Under the pieces are notes generated by a model. It had not been told where the DNA came from. It saw only the letters and a list, made by a program, of their open reading frames with translations, and searched no databases. Of a stretch of DNA of 6,189 bases, positions 6,042 to 6,189 are shown one piece after another (the stretch's first letter is position 1; each line of letters begins with the position of its first letter). Source of the DNA: Alphaproteobacteria bacterium (lineage in GTDB: Bacteria > Pseudomonadota > Alphaproteobacteria > Rhizobiales > Rhizobiaceae); assembly GCA_017308345.1 (NCBI GenBank), contig JAFKFE010000379.1:1-6189 (forward strand), read 5' to 3'. The position numbers were made by a program, and so were the translations under genes.

Positions 6042-6189
6042 CTACCGGTATTCGAAGATCGAGCGGAATATCCCGGGCGCGACGACGGACAGCGGATTGA
6101 CGTTGAGCGTCGGCTTGTTTGCGTTGCCCTTGAGCCGGTAGGTGACGCCGATCAGGCCACGGTCGCGCCCGTTGCCGAGCAACGGCCCG
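6042..6189 (-). CDS. C-terminal end of an AsmA-like/DUF3971-type envelope protein (partial)
   Basis: Only the last 48 codons are inside the window, ending at TAG 6044-6042. The visible peptide includes GLIGVTYRLKGNANKP, then TLNVNPLSVVAPGIFRSIFEY. The pattern G-x-Y-x-(I/L)-x-G, then a short link, then NPLS-x-x-APG-x-x-R-x-IFE is what I know from the C-termini of large AsmA-like (TamB/YhdP-related) proteobacterial proteins. These are anchored in the inner membrane, span the periplasm and are linked to phospholipid transport to the outer membrane. The start, size and membrane anchor lie beyond the right edge. It converges on tyrS with a 65-nt gap. The family call rests on this tail alone. Confidence 0.7.
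   Translation of the reverse strand, partial: GPLLGNGRDRGLIGVTYRLKGNANKPTLNVNPLSVVAPGIFRSIFEYR

Overview
The window looks like chromosomal DNA of a Rhizobiales alphaproteobacterium, most likely Mesorhizobium or a close relative. The evidence is the high GC content with G/C-rich third codon positions, the gene set, and an intergenic repeat type I associate with that group. The genus is an inference from recall; no database was searched.

Layout, left to right. (1) 1-849, minus strand: the first 283 codons of a group I (IscS/NifS-like) cysteine desulfurase. It runs off the left edge, and in this group such a gene usually leads a suf operon. (2) 850-1116: a divergent intergenic region with a 21-bp dyad resembling an Irr (ICE) iron-control box. 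The dyad sits on predicted, back-to-back promoters for the desulfurase and for the next gene. Two smaller dyads lie in the desulfurase leader. (3) 1117-1791, plus strand: a small alpha/beta hydrolase. (4) 1821-2690 and 2739-4382, minus strand: a PAP2 lipid phosphatase preceded by an ArnT-like (GT83) polyprenyl-phosphate-sugar glycosyltransferase. They probably form a two-gene envelope-lipid operon with the glycosyltransferase first. (5) 4383-4722: a divergent intergenic region with a three-copy 57/58-bp tandem repeat, each copy able to fold into a hairpin. (6) 4723-5976, plus strand: tyrS. (7) 5977-6041: a short convergent gap holding a diverged single copy of the same hairpin. (8) 6042-6189, minus strand: the C-terminal end of an AsmA-like/DUF3971-type protein.

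Two themes stand out. The left side concerns iron-sulfur cluster supply, with sequence suggesting iron-responsive control through one shared operator. The middle is a membrane-lipid decoration pair: a PAP2 enzyme that can remove or recycle phosphate, and a GT83 enzyme that transfers a sugar from a polyprenyl phosphate, usually onto lipid A or LPS core. tyrS is ordinary housekeeping, but it is bracketed by members of one hairpin repeat family.

I see no wholly new multi-gene system. The most original observations are the operator/promoter arrangement upstream of the desulfurase, the triple hairpin array with a pairing-improving substitution, and the GT83-PAP2 pairing.
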